From Novosphingobium sp. (GTDB lineage: Bacteria > Pseudomonadota > Alphaproteobacteria > Sphingomonadales > Sphingomonadaceae): DNA of 64,000 nt. Position numbers and translations under genes: made by a program. The stretch covers positions 18,088 to 82,087 of the forward strand of contig NZ_JAIXZS010000061.1 of NCBI RefSeq assembly GCF_027489515.1, written 5' to 3'. The notes under the pieces are model-generated. The model was given only the letters and a program-made list of their open reading frames with translations, made no database searches and was not told the DNA's origin. Below are positions 8,675 through 16,366 of this stretch, piece by piece; positions within the stretch are counted from its first letter, which is position 1; every line of letters starts with the position of its first letter.

Positions 8675-9052
8675 CTAGGTCTTCGGGCGGTTCTTGCGGC
8701 GCTCGTGGAGGGTTTTCGCCAGCATGGCACCGCCAACGATGATGGCGCCGGGGACCGACCGCGTGGCGATGCGGGTGGCGGCGGCAGTGAGCAAGCGGGC
8801 GCCGAGGCTGCTTTTCTTCGGTTTGGCGGCCTTTGCGGCTTTTGCACCGGCGGCTCTCGCGGCTGCCTTGAGCGCTTCCGGGGCGGCGCCGAGAATGCCG
8901 CGATCGACGCTGCGTTTCAGCAGGGTGGAGCCGGTCCGCATGGCGACGCCGGCAAGGATCGCGCGCGTGACGGGGCCGACCGGATCGGGCGCCGAATCAG
9001 CAGCGGGTTCGCTTGCGGGGGTTTCCGGCGCCTTCCTGGCAGGGCCGGTCAT
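8675..9052 (-). CDS. Small basic Ala/Lys-rich protein of unknown function
   Basis: 125 residues from ATG 9052, which overlaps the sspB stop (ATGA). The N-terminus is Pro/Ala/Glu-rich, the middle holds a Lys/Ala-rich stretch (GAKAAKAAKPKKSS), and the C-terminus has a weakly hydrophobic segment (SVPGAIIVGGAMLAKTL) followed by ERRKNRPK. It could be peripherally membrane-bound or nucleic-acid-associated; neither is demonstrated. Coupling to sspB and the position before gmk support that it is a real gene. I do not recognise a family. Confidence 0.7.
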   Translation of the reverse strand: MTGPARKAPETPASEPAADSAPDPVGPVTRAILAGVAMRTGSTLLKRSVDRGILGAAPEALKAAARAAGAKAAKAAKPKKSSLGARLLTAAATRIATRSVPGAIIVGGAMLAKTLHERRKNRPKT

Positions 9053-9543
9053 TTCTTGCGGCCGAAATCCACGGTGACGACGTTCGAACCGTCGTCCGGG
9101 CCAGCGGGCCCGCTGCCTTCAGGCGAATCGTTTTCGGCATCGTGCGGTGGCTCGTCCTCGTCCTCGTTCTCGCCCGCCGTCTGGAACTGCAGGCCGAAAT
9201 CGACCGCCGGATCGACAAAGGCGGTGATCGCGCTGAATGGAATCACCAGCGTGGAGGGGATCTGGTTGAACGAGAGGCCGACGCTGAAGCCTTCGGGCGT
9301 GACCTTGAGATCCCAGAACTTGTTCTGGAGCACGATGGTCATTTCGTCCGGAAAACGTTCCTTGAGACGCGGCGGGATCGAAACGCCGGGCGCACCGGTC
9401 TTGAAGGTAATGTAGAAATGGTGCGCGCCGGGAAGCGTGCCGCCCGCGCTTTCGACCTGGCCGAGAACGCGGCCGACCACCGCGCGCAGGGCTTCCTGCA
9501 CGATCTCGTCGTAGGGGATCAGGCTGTCGGGTGCATCGCTCAT
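9049..9543 (-). CDS. sspB: SspB-family ClpXP adaptor protein
   Basis: 164 residues from ATG 9543. The alphaproteobacterial SspB type is recognised by IPYDEIVQEALRAVVGRVL, HHFYITFKTGAPGVSIP, the family hallmark LKERFPDEMTIVLQNKFWDL and NQIPSTLVIPFSAITAFVDP, followed by an acidic linker (GENEDEDEPPHD). It delivers ssrA-tagged proteins to ClpXP for degradation. The C-terminus is expected to contact ClpX. It is divergent from hisB and first of a leftward operon. Confidence 0.92.
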   Translation of the reverse strand: MSDAPDSLIPYDEIVQEALRAVVGRVLGQVESAGGTLPGAHHFYITFKTGAPGVSIPPRLKERFPDEMTIVLQNKFWDLKVTPEGFSVGLSFNQIPSTLVIPFSAITAFVDPAVDFGLQFQTAGENEDEDEPPHDAENDSPEGSGPAGPDDGSNVVTVDFGRKK

Positions 9544-9600
9544 CGTCCCTAGGGTGGCTTGGAGCGCCGCGCGGGTCAAGGGGGTGCGAGGTGCAGGCAA

Positions 9601-9628
9601 TTGATTCTGCCCGGAAGTGGCCTATAGG
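9601..9628 (+). promoter_or_regulatory. Candidate sigma-70 promoter for the his operon
   Basis: TTGATT at 9601-9606 and TATAGG at 9623-9628 are 16 bases apart. The predicted transcription start would be almost at the hisB ATG (9637), giving a nearly leaderless message. It lies in the 93-bp divergent gap between sspB and hisB. Confidence 0.4.
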
Positions 9629-9636
9629 CGGGGCCC

Positions 9637-10230
9637 ATGCGCACCGGATCGATCGCCCGCACCACGCACGAAACCGACATCCAGGTTTCGGTGAATCTCG
9701 ACGGCACCGGCACTTTCGACGTCAGCACCGGGATCGGCTTTCTCGATCACATGATCGAGCAGTTCAGCCGCCACTCGCTGATCGACGTGAAGTGCCATGT
9801 GAAGGGCGACCTCCACGTCGACCAGCACCACACGACCGAGGACAGCGCGATCGCGCTGGGGCAGGCGATTGCGCAGGCGCTTGGCGACAAGAAGGGTATC
9901 ACCCGCTACGGCACTGCCTATTCGCCGATGGACGAGGCGCTGGCCCGCGTTGCGCTCGACATTTCTGGGCGACCGGTGCTGGTGTGGAAGGCAAGCTTTA
10001 CCCAGCCGCGCCTTGGCGAGATGGATACCGAACTGTTCGAGCACTGGTTCCAGTCGATTTCGCAGGCGGCAGGGATCACTCTGCACATCGAATGCCTCTA
10101 CGGCCAAAACAATCATCACATCATCGAGGGCATCTACAAGGGCTTTGCTCGCGCGATGCGTAGCGCGGTGGAGATCGACCCGCGCAAGGGCGATGCGGTG
10201 CCGAGCACCAAGGGCATCCTCGGTGGCTGA
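9637..10230 (+). CDS. hisB: Imidazoleglycerol-phosphate dehydratase
   Basis: 197 residues from ATG 9637, the size of the monofunctional enzyme without the phosphatase domain. It catalyses dehydration of imidazole glycerol phosphate to imidazole acetol phosphate, the sixth step of histidine synthesis. The two His-rich metal motifs are present: [14 protein letters not shown] and, near the C-terminus, [16 protein letters not shown], along with GIGFLDHMI. It is the first gene of the his operon; its stop overlaps the hisH start. Confidence 0.97.
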   Translation: MRTGSIARTTHETDIQVSVNLDGTGTFDVSTGIGFLDHMIEQFSRHSLIDVKCHVKGDLHVDQHHTTEDSAIALGQAIAQALGDKKGITRYGTAYSPMDEALARVALDISGRPVLVWKASFTQPRLGEMDTELFEHWFQSISQAAGITLHIECLYGQNNHHIIEGIYKGFARAMRSAVEIDPRKGDAVPSTKGILGG

Positions 10231-10843
10231 AGTGATTGCCTTGGTCGACTATGGCGCGGGGAATCTGCGCTCGGTCGCCAATGCGCTGAAGGCGGCCGGG
10301 GCGGAGGGCGTCGCGGTGACGGCGGACCCCAATGTGGTTCGCGCGGCGGACCGGATCGTGCTGCCAGGCGTCGGCGCGTTCAAGGCCTGCATCGAGGCGC
10401 TGCGCGGGGTGCCCGGGCTGGTCGAGGCGATGGCGGAGCGCGTGCTGGTGGGCGGCGCGCCGTTCCTCGGCATTTGCGTGGGCATGCAATTGCTGGCGGA
10501 CCGCGGCATCGAGTTCGGCGTGACCGAGGGGCTGGGCTGGATCGGCGGCGAAGTGCGCGCGATCGAACCGAGCGATCCCAGCATCAAGGTGCCGCACATG
10601 GGCTGGAACGATGTCGCCCCCATGCACCACACCCCGCTGATCGTGCCGGGCGAGGCCTATTTTCTGCATTCCTACCACTTCGTGCCCGAAGAGGGCGCGA
10701 GCGTGGCGGCGATGACCGACCATGGCGGCGGACTGGTCGCGGCGGTGGCGCGGGACAATGTGCTGGGCGTGCAGTTTCACCCGGAAAAAAGCCAGGACTA
10801 CGGGCTTGCGCTGCTGGGGCGTTTTCTGGAGTGGCGCCCTTGA
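10223..10843 (+). CDS. hisH: Imidazole glycerol phosphate synthase, glutamine amidotransferase subunit
   Basis: 206 residues from GTG 10223, overlapping the end of hisB; a second in-frame GTG at 10232 is equally possible. A class I amidotransferase: nucleophile C85 in [11 protein letters not shown], and the catalytic His-Glu in [12 protein letters not shown]. It supplies ammonia from glutamine to HisF, which is encoded two genes downstream. No unusual residues were seen. Confidence 0.96.
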   Translation: MAEVIALVDYGAGNLRSVANALKAAGAEGVAVTADPNVVRAADRIVLPGVGAFKACIEALRGVPGLVEAMAERVLVGGAPFLGICVGMQLLADRGIEFGVTEGLGWIGGEVRAIEPSDPSIKVPHMGWNDVAPMHHTPLIVPGEAYFLHSYHFVPEEGASVAAMTDHGGGLVAAVARDNVLGVQFHPEKSQDYGLALLGRFLEWRP

Positions 10844-10856
10844 TGGAGCATTCGGC

Positions 10857-11582
10857 ATGATCGTTTTTCCGGCAATTGACCTCAAGGGCGGGCAGGTCGT
10901 GCGGCTGGCCGAGGGTGATATGGCGCGCGCAACCGTCTATGGCGATGATCCGGCGGCGCAGGCGATGCTCTTTGCCGAGGCCGGCTCGCAGTACTTGCAT
11001 GTCGTCGATCTCGACGGGGCTTTCGCGGGTGAGGCGGTGAACCGCGAGGCGGTCGAGGGCATCCTCAAGGTGTTTCCGGGCCACGTGCAATTGGGCGGGG
11101 GCATTCGCAATCCGATTGCCGTCGATGGCTGGTTCGATCTGGGCGTGAGCCGGGTGGTGATCGGCACGGCGGCCTTGAAAGACCCGCAGTTCGTGAAGGA
11201 CATGGCCAAGGCCTATCCGGGCGGCATCGTGGTGGCGGTCGATGCGCGCGACGGGATGGTTGCGACCGAGGGCTGGGCCGAGGTCTCCGACGTTTCGATC
11301 ACCGACATGGCGCGGCGGTTCGAGGATGCGGGGGTGGCCTCGATCCTGTTTACCGATGTGGGCCGCGATGGGCTGCTGAAGGGCTGCAACATCGATGCGA
11401 CGCTTGATCTGGCGCGCGCGACGCGGCTGCCGGTGATCGCCAGCGGCGGGGTGAAGGGTATCGACGATATCCGGCTGCTCAAGATCCACGAGGCTGACGG
11501 GATCGAGGGCGTGATTACCGGCCGGGCGCTGTTCGAGGGTCGGCTTGATCTGGCGGCTGCGATTGCGATGGCGGAGGCGTAA
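10857..11582 (+). CDS. hisA: ProFAR isomerase (phosphoribosylformimino-5-aminoimidazole carboxamide ribotide isomerase)
   Basis: 241 residues from ATG 10857. A TIM-barrel Amadori isomerase: the first catalytic Asp is D8 in VFPAIDLKGGQVVRL, the second lies in FTDVGRDGLLKG, and phosphate-binding glycines appear in LGGGIRN and IASGGVKG. It carries out the fourth-stage isomerisation of histidine synthesis, making the HisHF substrate. A small membrane protein gene separates it from hisF. Confidence 0.97.
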   Translation: MIVFPAIDLKGGQVVRLAEGDMARATVYGDDPAAQAMLFAEAGSQYLHVVDLDGAFAGEAVNREAVEGILKVFPGHVQLGGGIRNPIAVDGWFDLGVSRVVIGTAALKDPQFVKDMAKAYPGGIVVAVDARDGMVATEGWAEVSDVSITDMARRFEDAGVASILFTDVGRDGLLKGCNIDATLDLARATRLPVIASGGVKGIDDIRLLKIHEADGIEGVITGRALFEGRLDLAAAIAMAEA

Positions 11583-11879
11583 GTGCAGCCTGACATCCCG
11601 AAGCCATCGTTCCTGAGCAGTCCAACGGCATTGCATTTGATGGGGCTATCGATCTTTGCCTATGCTTGGCAAACACGCGGTTTGGGAGTGGGACTGCTCT
11701 TTGCGGCGATTTTTTATGTCGGTGTCCCGGTACTAAATATGCTCGCGTTGGCGGGCTCCAAAAGTCTCCGACTTGGAACCTATCTCAGGCTGGCGCTGTA
11801 CATTGGACTTATGCTTTTGATCGCCTCGTGGTCAGCGGAAATCTGCGATTCTAGCGGTAACTGCAGGAGCGCATTTTGA
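11583..11879 (+). CDS. Small membrane protein between hisA and hisF
   Basis: 98 residues from GTG 11583, which follows the hisA stop directly; its stop overlaps the hisF start (TTGA). Three hydrophobic stretches are visible at about residues 15-30, 35-56 and 68-85, with a short Cys-containing tail (EICDSSGNC). Base composition is visibly poorer in GC than the flanking his genes, hinting that it arrived later. It is not a known histidine-pathway enzyme. The tight fit in the operon argues it is translated; its role is unknown. Confidence 0.7.
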   Translation: MQPDIPKPSFLSSPTALHLMGLSIFAYAWQTRGLGVGLLFAAIFYVGVPVLNMLALAGSKSLRLGTYLRLALYIGLMLLIASWSAEICDSSGNCRSAF

Positions 11880-12637
11880 CCGTCCGCGTTCGCGTCATTC
11901 CCTGCCTTGATGTGCGCGATGGGCGTGTGGTGAAGGGCGTGAACTTCGTCGATCTGCGGGATGCGGGTGATCCGGTCGAGCAGGCGCGGGCCTATGACAA
12001 GGCGGGCGCGGATGAGCTGTGCTTCCTCGATATCTCAGCGACGCATGAGGGGCGCGGGACGCTGCTCGATGTCGTCGCGCGCACGGCCGAGGTTTGCTTC
12101 ATGCCGCTGACCGTGGGCGGCGGGGTTCGGACGCCTGAGGACGCGCGCGCGCTGCTGCTGGCCGGGGCAGACAAGGTCGCGGTCAATTCCGCAGCCGTCG
12201 CGCGGCCCGAACTGGTGCGCGATATTGCCGAGCGGTTCGGCGCGCAGTGCGTGGTCGGCTCGGTCGATGCGCGGCGTACGGGCCCCGGCAGGTGGGAGAT
12301 CTTCACCCACGGCGGGCGGCGACCGACGGGGATCGACGCGCTGGCCCATGCCGAGAACCTCGCGAAGCTGGGCGCGGGCGAGCTGCTCGTCACGTCGATG
12401 GACGGGGACGGCACGCAGGCCGGCTATGATCTGGAACTCACGCGGCGGATAGCGGACGCGGTGCCGGTGCCGGTGATCGCCAGCGGGGGTGTCGGCAATC
12501 TTGATCACCTCGTGGCCGGTGTGCGCGAAGGCCATGCCAGCGCGGTGCTCGCAGCGTCGATCTTCCACTTCGGCACGCATGCGATTGCCGAGGCACATGC
12601 TGCCTTGCGTGCGGCGGGGATTCCGGCGCGGGGCTAG
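11876..12637 (+). CDS. hisF: Imidazole glycerol phosphate synthase, cyclase subunit
   Basis: 253 residues from TTG 11876, coupled to the preceding stop. A TIM barrel with the first catalytic Asp at D12 ([18 protein letters not shown]) and the second in [12 protein letters not shown]; phosphate-binding motifs [10 protein letters not shown] and IASGGVGN are intact. It uses ammonia from HisH to form imidazole glycerol phosphate and AICAR. Confidence 0.97.
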   Translation: MTVRVRVIPCLDVRDGRVVKGVNFVDLRDAGDPVEQARAYDKAGADELCFLDISATHEGRGTLLDVVARTAEVCFMPLTVGGGVRTPEDARALLLAGADKVAVNSAAVARPELVRDIAERFGAQCVVGSVDARRTGPGRWEIFTHGGRRPTGIDALAHAENLAKLGAGELLVTSMDGDGTQAGYDLELTRRIADAVPVPVIASGGVGNLDHLVAGVREGHASAVLAASIFHFGTHAIAEAHAALRAAGIPARG

Positions 12638-12732
12638 GGGCAGGCGCGACTGTCGGAATTCTTGACAAACGCCGCCTGAGTGCTGCGGACGTTAACTAGC
12701 GAAGTGCGCTTATTTCCTTGATTTTCCGGGTG

Positions 12733-12749
12733 TTGGCACAGGCGTTGCA
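12733..12749 (+). promoter_or_regulatory. Near-consensus sigma-54 (RpoN) promoter
   Basis: TTGGCACAGGCGTTGCA carries the -24 GG (12735-12736) and -12 GC (12747-12748) with the required 10-base spacing and almost full match to TTGGCAC-N5-TTGCA. Transcription would begin near 12760, a few bases before an AAGG ribosome-binding site and the start of a tiny PEP-CTERM gene. PEP-CTERM genes are known to be under RpoN and PrsK/PrsR control in floc-forming betaproteobacteria. Confidence 0.75.
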
Positions 12750-12773
12750 TTAACTTTTTTGCAAGGTCTCTTT

Positions 12774-12962
12774 TTGGAAATTCCCCGCGTGCTCCGCTAT
12801 CTTCCCATTGCCCTTGTCGCGATTGTCACCACCGCCGGAACTGCGTTTGCGCAGGCGAACGGTGGCACCGCCATTCCCGAGCCCACCGACGGCGCCCTGT
12901 TCGCCATCGGTCTTGCCGGCCTCATCATCGGTCGTCACGTCGCACGGCGCAAAGAGGACTGA
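12774..12962 (+). CDS. Mini PEP-CTERM sorting-domain protein
   Basis: 62 residues from TTG 12774 (AAGG at 12763-12766); GTG 12789 is a plausible shorter start giving 57. It has an N-terminal signal peptide (hydrophobic PIALVAIVTTAGTAFA, cleavage expected after AFA), then about ten residues (QANGGTAI), then a C-terminal PEP-CTERM signal: PEP, a hydrophobic segment ALFAIGLAGLIIG, and basic RHVARRK. Exosortase would recognise PEP. The processed product would be only about a dozen residues, so it is nearly all sorting signals. It sits between hisF and hisE behind its own sigma-54 promoter. Confidence 0.75.
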   Translation: MEIPRVLRYLPIALVAIVTTAGTAFAQANGGTAIPEPTDGALFAIGLAGLIIGRHVARRKED

Positions 12963-12996
12963 TCCTCCCCGCTTGACCTTCCCCGGGCAGCGCGCC

Positions 12997-13344
12997 ATGC
13001 CCGCTGCGATGCCTTCTACCACCGATCCGACCACGCTCCTGTCCCGGCTTGAAGCCACGATCGCCGCGCGCCGCGCCGGTGATCCTGATGCGAGTTACGT
13101 CGCCCGGCTCCACGCCAAGGGGCGCGGCAAGATGGCGCAGAAAGTGGGCGAAGAAGCCACCGAAGTCGTCATCGCCGCGCTGACCGGCAGCCCGGAGGCG
13201 CTGGTGGGCGAAGCCGCGGACCTCCTGTTCCATCTCCTGGTGCTCATGGGCGATTGCGGGGTTTCGCTGTCCGAGGTGACCGCGGAGCTGGAGCGGCGCG
13301 AGGGCACGTCCGGGATTGCCGAGAAAGCCAGCAGGAGCTCTTGA
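12997..13344 (+). CDS. hisE: Phosphoribosyl-ATP pyrophosphatase
   Basis: 115 residues from ATG 12997 (ATG 13009 would give 111). All-alpha NTP pyrophosphohydrolase: SYVARLHAKGRGKMAQKVGE followed by EATEVVIAA and EAADLLFHLLVLM, the metal-binding Glu and Asp motifs. It hydrolyses phosphoribosyl-ATP to phosphoribosyl-AMP, the second step of histidine synthesis. It is separate from HisI here. The next gene begins two bases after its stop. Confidence 0.95.
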   Translation: MPAAMPSTTDPTTLLSRLEATIAARRAGDPDASYVARLHAKGRGKMAQKVGEEATEVVIAALTGSPEALVGEAADLLFHLLVLMGDCGVSLSEVTAELERREGTSGIAEKASRSS

Positions 13345-13345
13345 T

Positions 13346-13729
13346 ATGGCGGTCGATGCCACCCAGCCCTACGATGACCAGAACGTCTTCGCGAAGATCC
13401 TGCGCGGGGAAATCCCCTGCCGGCGCGTCTACGAGGACGAGTGGAGCCTCGCTTTCCATGACATCAACCCGCAATCGCCGACCCATGTGCTGGTGATCCC
13501 CAAGGGCGCCTACGTGAGCTGGGACGACTTTTCCGCGAAGGCTTCGGACGTCGAGATCACCGGGTTCGTGCGCGCGGTCGGCCATGTCGCGCGCGAGGCG
13601 GGACTGGTCGCGCCGGGTTATCGGCTGCTGGCGAACACGGGCACAAATGCCCATCAGGAAGTGCCGCATCTGCATGTGCATGTGTTTGCCGGGCGTCAGC
13701 TTGGCCCGCTGCTGGCGCGGGTGGACTGA
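13346..13729 (+). CDS. HIT-family nucleotide-binding protein (HinT-like)
   Basis: 127 residues from ATG 13346, with CAGGAG about eight bases upstream. N-terminal NVFAKILRGEIPCRRVYEDE and the active-site histidine triad HLHVHVFAG near the C-terminus identify a purine-nucleoside phosphoramidase of the Hint branch. It is the last gene of the his operon, an arrangement common in alphaproteobacteria. Confidence 0.93.
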   Translation: MAVDATQPYDDQNVFAKILRGEIPCRRVYEDEWSLAFHDINPQSPTHVLVIPKGAYVSWDDFSAKASDVEITGFVRAVGHVAREAGLVAPGYRLLANTGTNAHQEVPHLHVHVFAGRQLGPLLARVD

Positions 13730-13807
13730 AACCTTCCTGAAGCGGTTAACAAAATGCCGCGTTTGATCTTGCCTCGCGAGTCGCGGCAAGGCTAGGACAG
13801 GCCGCCC

Positions 13808-14275
13808 ATGCCTGCACCGCTTCCTCCTTCCGGCTGTTTTGACGGCGCGCGCCACCTTTATGCGGTACGCGTTTACTTTGAGGACACCGATCTTTCGGCC
13901 GTTGTCTATCACGCCAATTACTTGCGCTGGTTCGAGCGGGCGCGGTCCGACATGTTGCGGCTGCTTGGCATAGACCAGCGCGGCGCGCACGAGGCGGGCG
14001 AGGGCGCCTTTGCGGTGACCGACCTTGCGCTCAAGTATCTGAGGCCGGCGCGGCTCGATGATGACGTGGTGATCGCCAGCACCGTCGCCGAGGTGACCCG
14101 CGTCACCTGCACTCTCGTGCAGCAGGCCTGGCGCGGCGACGAACTGCTGGCCGAGGGTCAGGTCCGCGTGGCGTTCGTCTCTCCGCTTGGCCGCGCGCGG
14201 CGCCTGCCCGCGCATTTTCATTCCGCTTTCACGGCGCTGCTCGCGCCTCCCCCTGAAGGGTCTGTCCGTCCATGA
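13808..14275 (+). CDS. ybgC: YbgC-type acyl-CoA thioesterase (4-hydroxybenzoyl-CoA thioesterase fold)
   Basis: 155 residues from ATG 13808. The hot-dog fold signature is [24 protein letters not shown], containing the catalytic Asp and the His-Ala-Asn-Tyr motif. It hydrolyses short-chain acyl-CoA or acyl-ACP thioesters and is the usual first gene of tol-pal operons. Its end overlaps the tolQ start by four bases (ATGA). Confidence 0.94.
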   Translation: MPAPLPPSGCFDGARHLYAVRVYFEDTDLSAVVYHANYLRWFERARSDMLRLLGIDQRGAHEAGEGAFAVTDLALKYLRPARLDDDVVIASTVAEVTRVTCTLVQQAWRGDELLAEGQVRVAFVSPLGRARRLPAHFHSAFTALLAPPPEGSVRP

Positions 14276-14997
14276 TGCTTTCCGTTCTTGCCGCTGCCGC
14301 CGTGCCCGTCGCCGCCGGGGTGACAGCGGGCATGCCGACCCGGCTCAATCCGGTCGCGCTGTTCCTCCATGCCGATATCGTGGTGCAGGTGGTGATGGGC
14401 GCGCTGGTGCTCGCCTCGGTCTGGGTCTGGACGATCATCGTCGCTTTTTCGCTGCGCATGGGCAGCGTGCAACGCAAGTGCAGGCGCTATGAAACCGCGT
14501 TCTGGGAGGCGCGCGATGTCGATGCTTTCCACAAGGAGAATGGTGACAAGGACGTGCCGAGCGCACGGATCGTCACCGCAGCGCTGGCCGAATGGCGGCG
14601 CTCGACTTCGGGCAAGTCGATCGACCGTGAGGGCACGCGCCAGCGGCTCAATTCGGCGATGGAAAGCGTGGTGACGGCGGAGACCGACCGGCTGGCGGGA
14701 AGGCTCAATTTCCTCGCCACGGTGGGTTCTGTGGCCCCGTTCGTCGGGCTGTTCGGCACGGTGTGGGGCATCATGGACAGCTTCTTCAACATCGGCGCGC
14801 AGCAGAATTCTTCGCTCGCCGTGGTGGCGCCGGGCATTTCGGAAGCGCTGTTTGCCACCGCTATCGGCCTCTTCGCGGCGATCCCGGCGGTGATTGCCTA
14901 CAACCGCTTTTCGCACCGGGTGAACCACTTCGAGACGCGGCTGTTCCGCTTTGCCGACCGCTTCCACGCGACCTTGAGCCGCGAGCTGGAGCAGTAG
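14272..14997 (+). CDS. tolQ: Tol-Pal system inner-membrane proton channel protein
   Basis: 241 residues from ATG 14272. Three membrane segments: near residues 30-55 ([20 protein letters not shown]), about 140-160 ([20 protein letters not shown]) and about 180-200 ([20 protein letters not shown]), as in TolQ/ExbB/MotA proteins. It forms the proton-driven motor with TolR that energises TolA during outer-membrane constriction. Confidence 0.96.
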   Translation: MMLSVLAAAAVPVAAGVTAGMPTRLNPVALFLHADIVVQVVMGALVLASVWVWTIIVAFSLRMGSVQRKCRRYETAFWEARDVDAFHKENGDKDVPSARIVTAALAEWRRSTSGKSIDREGTRQRLNSAMESVVTAETDRLAGRLNFLATVGSVAPFVGLFGTVWGIMDSFFNIGAQQNSSLAVVAPGISEALFATAIGLFAAIPAVIAYNRFSHRVNHFETRLFRFADRFHATLSRELEQ

Positions 14998-15000
14998 GCC

Positions 15001-15462
15001 GTGGCGATGAGCATGGGCTCCGGCACTGGCGGACGGCGCGGGCGGCGTGGCCGCGGGCGCGGCGCGGCGATGAGCGAGATCAACGTGACGCCGCTGGTCG
15101 ACGTGATGCTGGTGCTGCTGATCATCTTCATGGTGACCGCGCCGATGCTGACCGCAGGCGTGCCGATCGACTTGCCGGACAGCCGTGCCGAGGCGCTCAA
15201 GACCGAGCAGAAGGCGATCACCGTGAGCATGGACGGCGAGGGTCGCATTTTCCTCGACGATCAGGAACTGGCGCCGGGCGAACTGTCTGACCGGCTCGCG
15301 GGGCTGGCGGTGGCGGGACCGGGCGGCAAGCTGCCGGTTGTGACGCTGCGTGCCGATCGCAGCCTCGATTATGGGCGCGTGGTCGCGGTGATGGGCGCCT
15401 TGAATGCAGCGGGGTTCAAGTCGATCTCGCTGGTCACCAACGGTTCAGTCACGGCGCCATAG
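15001..15462 (+). CDS. tolR: Tol-Pal system protein TolR
   Basis: 153 residues if GTG 15001 is used; ATG 15007 is an alternative. The Arg/Gly-rich N-terminus precedes EINVTPLVDVMLVLLIIFMV, whose Asp in the membrane helix is the conserved proton-pathway residue. The rest is a periplasmic ExbD/TolR domain. It lies three bases after tolQ. Confidence 0.95.
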   Translation: MAMSMGSGTGGRRGRRGRGRGAAMSEINVTPLVDVMLVLLIIFMVTAPMLTAGVPIDLPDSRAEALKTEQKAITVSMDGEGRIFLDDQELAPGELSDRLAGLAVAGPGGKLPVVTLRADRSLDYGRVVAVMGALNAAGFKSISLVTNGSVTAP

Positions 15463-15472
15463 CGTGGCGGCA

Positions 15473-16366
15473 ATGAGCGCCTCTTCCGGATCCGGCCTGT
15501 CACGCGAGGAAGCGCTGGCGCTTGTCATCGCGCTCGCAGCGCATGCGGGGTTGATCGCGGCGCTGACGCTATCGCCGCCGGGCAAGTCGATCATGTCGCC
15601 GCCTGAGCGGCTGACGGTGACGTTTGCCGACGAGATTGCGGACCAATCGACCTCGCCGCAGCCCGATGCGGAGGCGGCGCCCGATGTCGCGCCGGTCCTG
15701 GGCGAGCCGGCGCCCGAGCCGGTACCGGTGCAGCCTGCGCCGCAGATCGCACAGCCGCAGCCAAGGCCCGCACCGCCGCCACCGCCGCCGCAAGCGAAAC
15801 CTGCGCCCCAGCCGAAGCCGGTACCCGCCCCGCAGCCGCGCACGGTTCCCGCGCCGCCGCCTAAGCCCGCTGCCAAGCCCGCTCTGCAGAAGCCGGCCGC
15901 TGCAGCGGCGGCTCCGGCCGACCAGCGTCTGCGGCGACGTCCCGATGCACCTACGGGGGCGAGCCGGATCGGCAACGATTTCCTGAGCGGTATTCCGGGA
16001 TCTGCGAAGCCGGGTGCAGCGACCAATCCGCCTGCCGCGGCGTTTGGCCCCGAAGTCGCCGCCTCACTGGTCAGCGGTATCTCGCGCCAGATCAAGCCGC
16101 ACTGGACCGCGCCGCAGGGCGTGGATGCCGACAAGCTGGTGACGGTGCTTTCATGGAACCTCAATCCTGATGGAAGCCTTGCCGGGCGGCCTGTGGTAGT
16201 GTCGCAGACCGGGATCACGGATTCCAATCGTGCACAGGCGCAGCGACATGCCGAACAGGCGGTCCGCGCGGTGCAGCTTGCGGCGCCGTTCAATCTGCCC
16301 GCGCCTTATTATGCCAAGTGGAAACGCATCGCGAGTTTCCGGTTTGACAGGAAGTTGTCGCAATGA
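15473..16366 (+). CDS. tolA: TolA-like cell envelope protein
   Basis: 297 residues from ATG 15473 (GTG 15464 is possible). One N-terminal membrane anchor (about residues 10-35), a long Pro/Ala/Lys-rich periplasmic linker (about 60-170) rich in PAPQPKP-type repeats, and a C-terminal TonB/TolA-like domain beginning near VSGISRQIKPHW. It spans the periplasm to contact TolB and Pal. The linker is proline-rich rather than the long alpha-helix of enterobacterial TolA, as is usual in alphaproteobacteria. Confidence 0.88.
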   Translation: MSASSGSGLSREEALALVIALAAHAGLIAALTLSPPGKSIMSPPERLTVTFADEIADQSTSPQPDAEAAPDVAPVLGEPAPEPVPVQPAPQIAQPQPRPAPPPPPPQAKPAPQPKPVPAPQPRTVPAPPPKPAAKPALQKPAAAAAAPADQRLRRRPDAPTGASRIGNDFLSGIPGSAKPGAATNPPAAAFGPEVAASLVSGISRQIKPHWTAPQGVDADKLVTVLSWNLNPDGSLAGRPVVVSQTGITDSNRAQAQRHAEQAVRAVQLAAPFNLPAPYYAKWKRIASFRFDRKLSQ

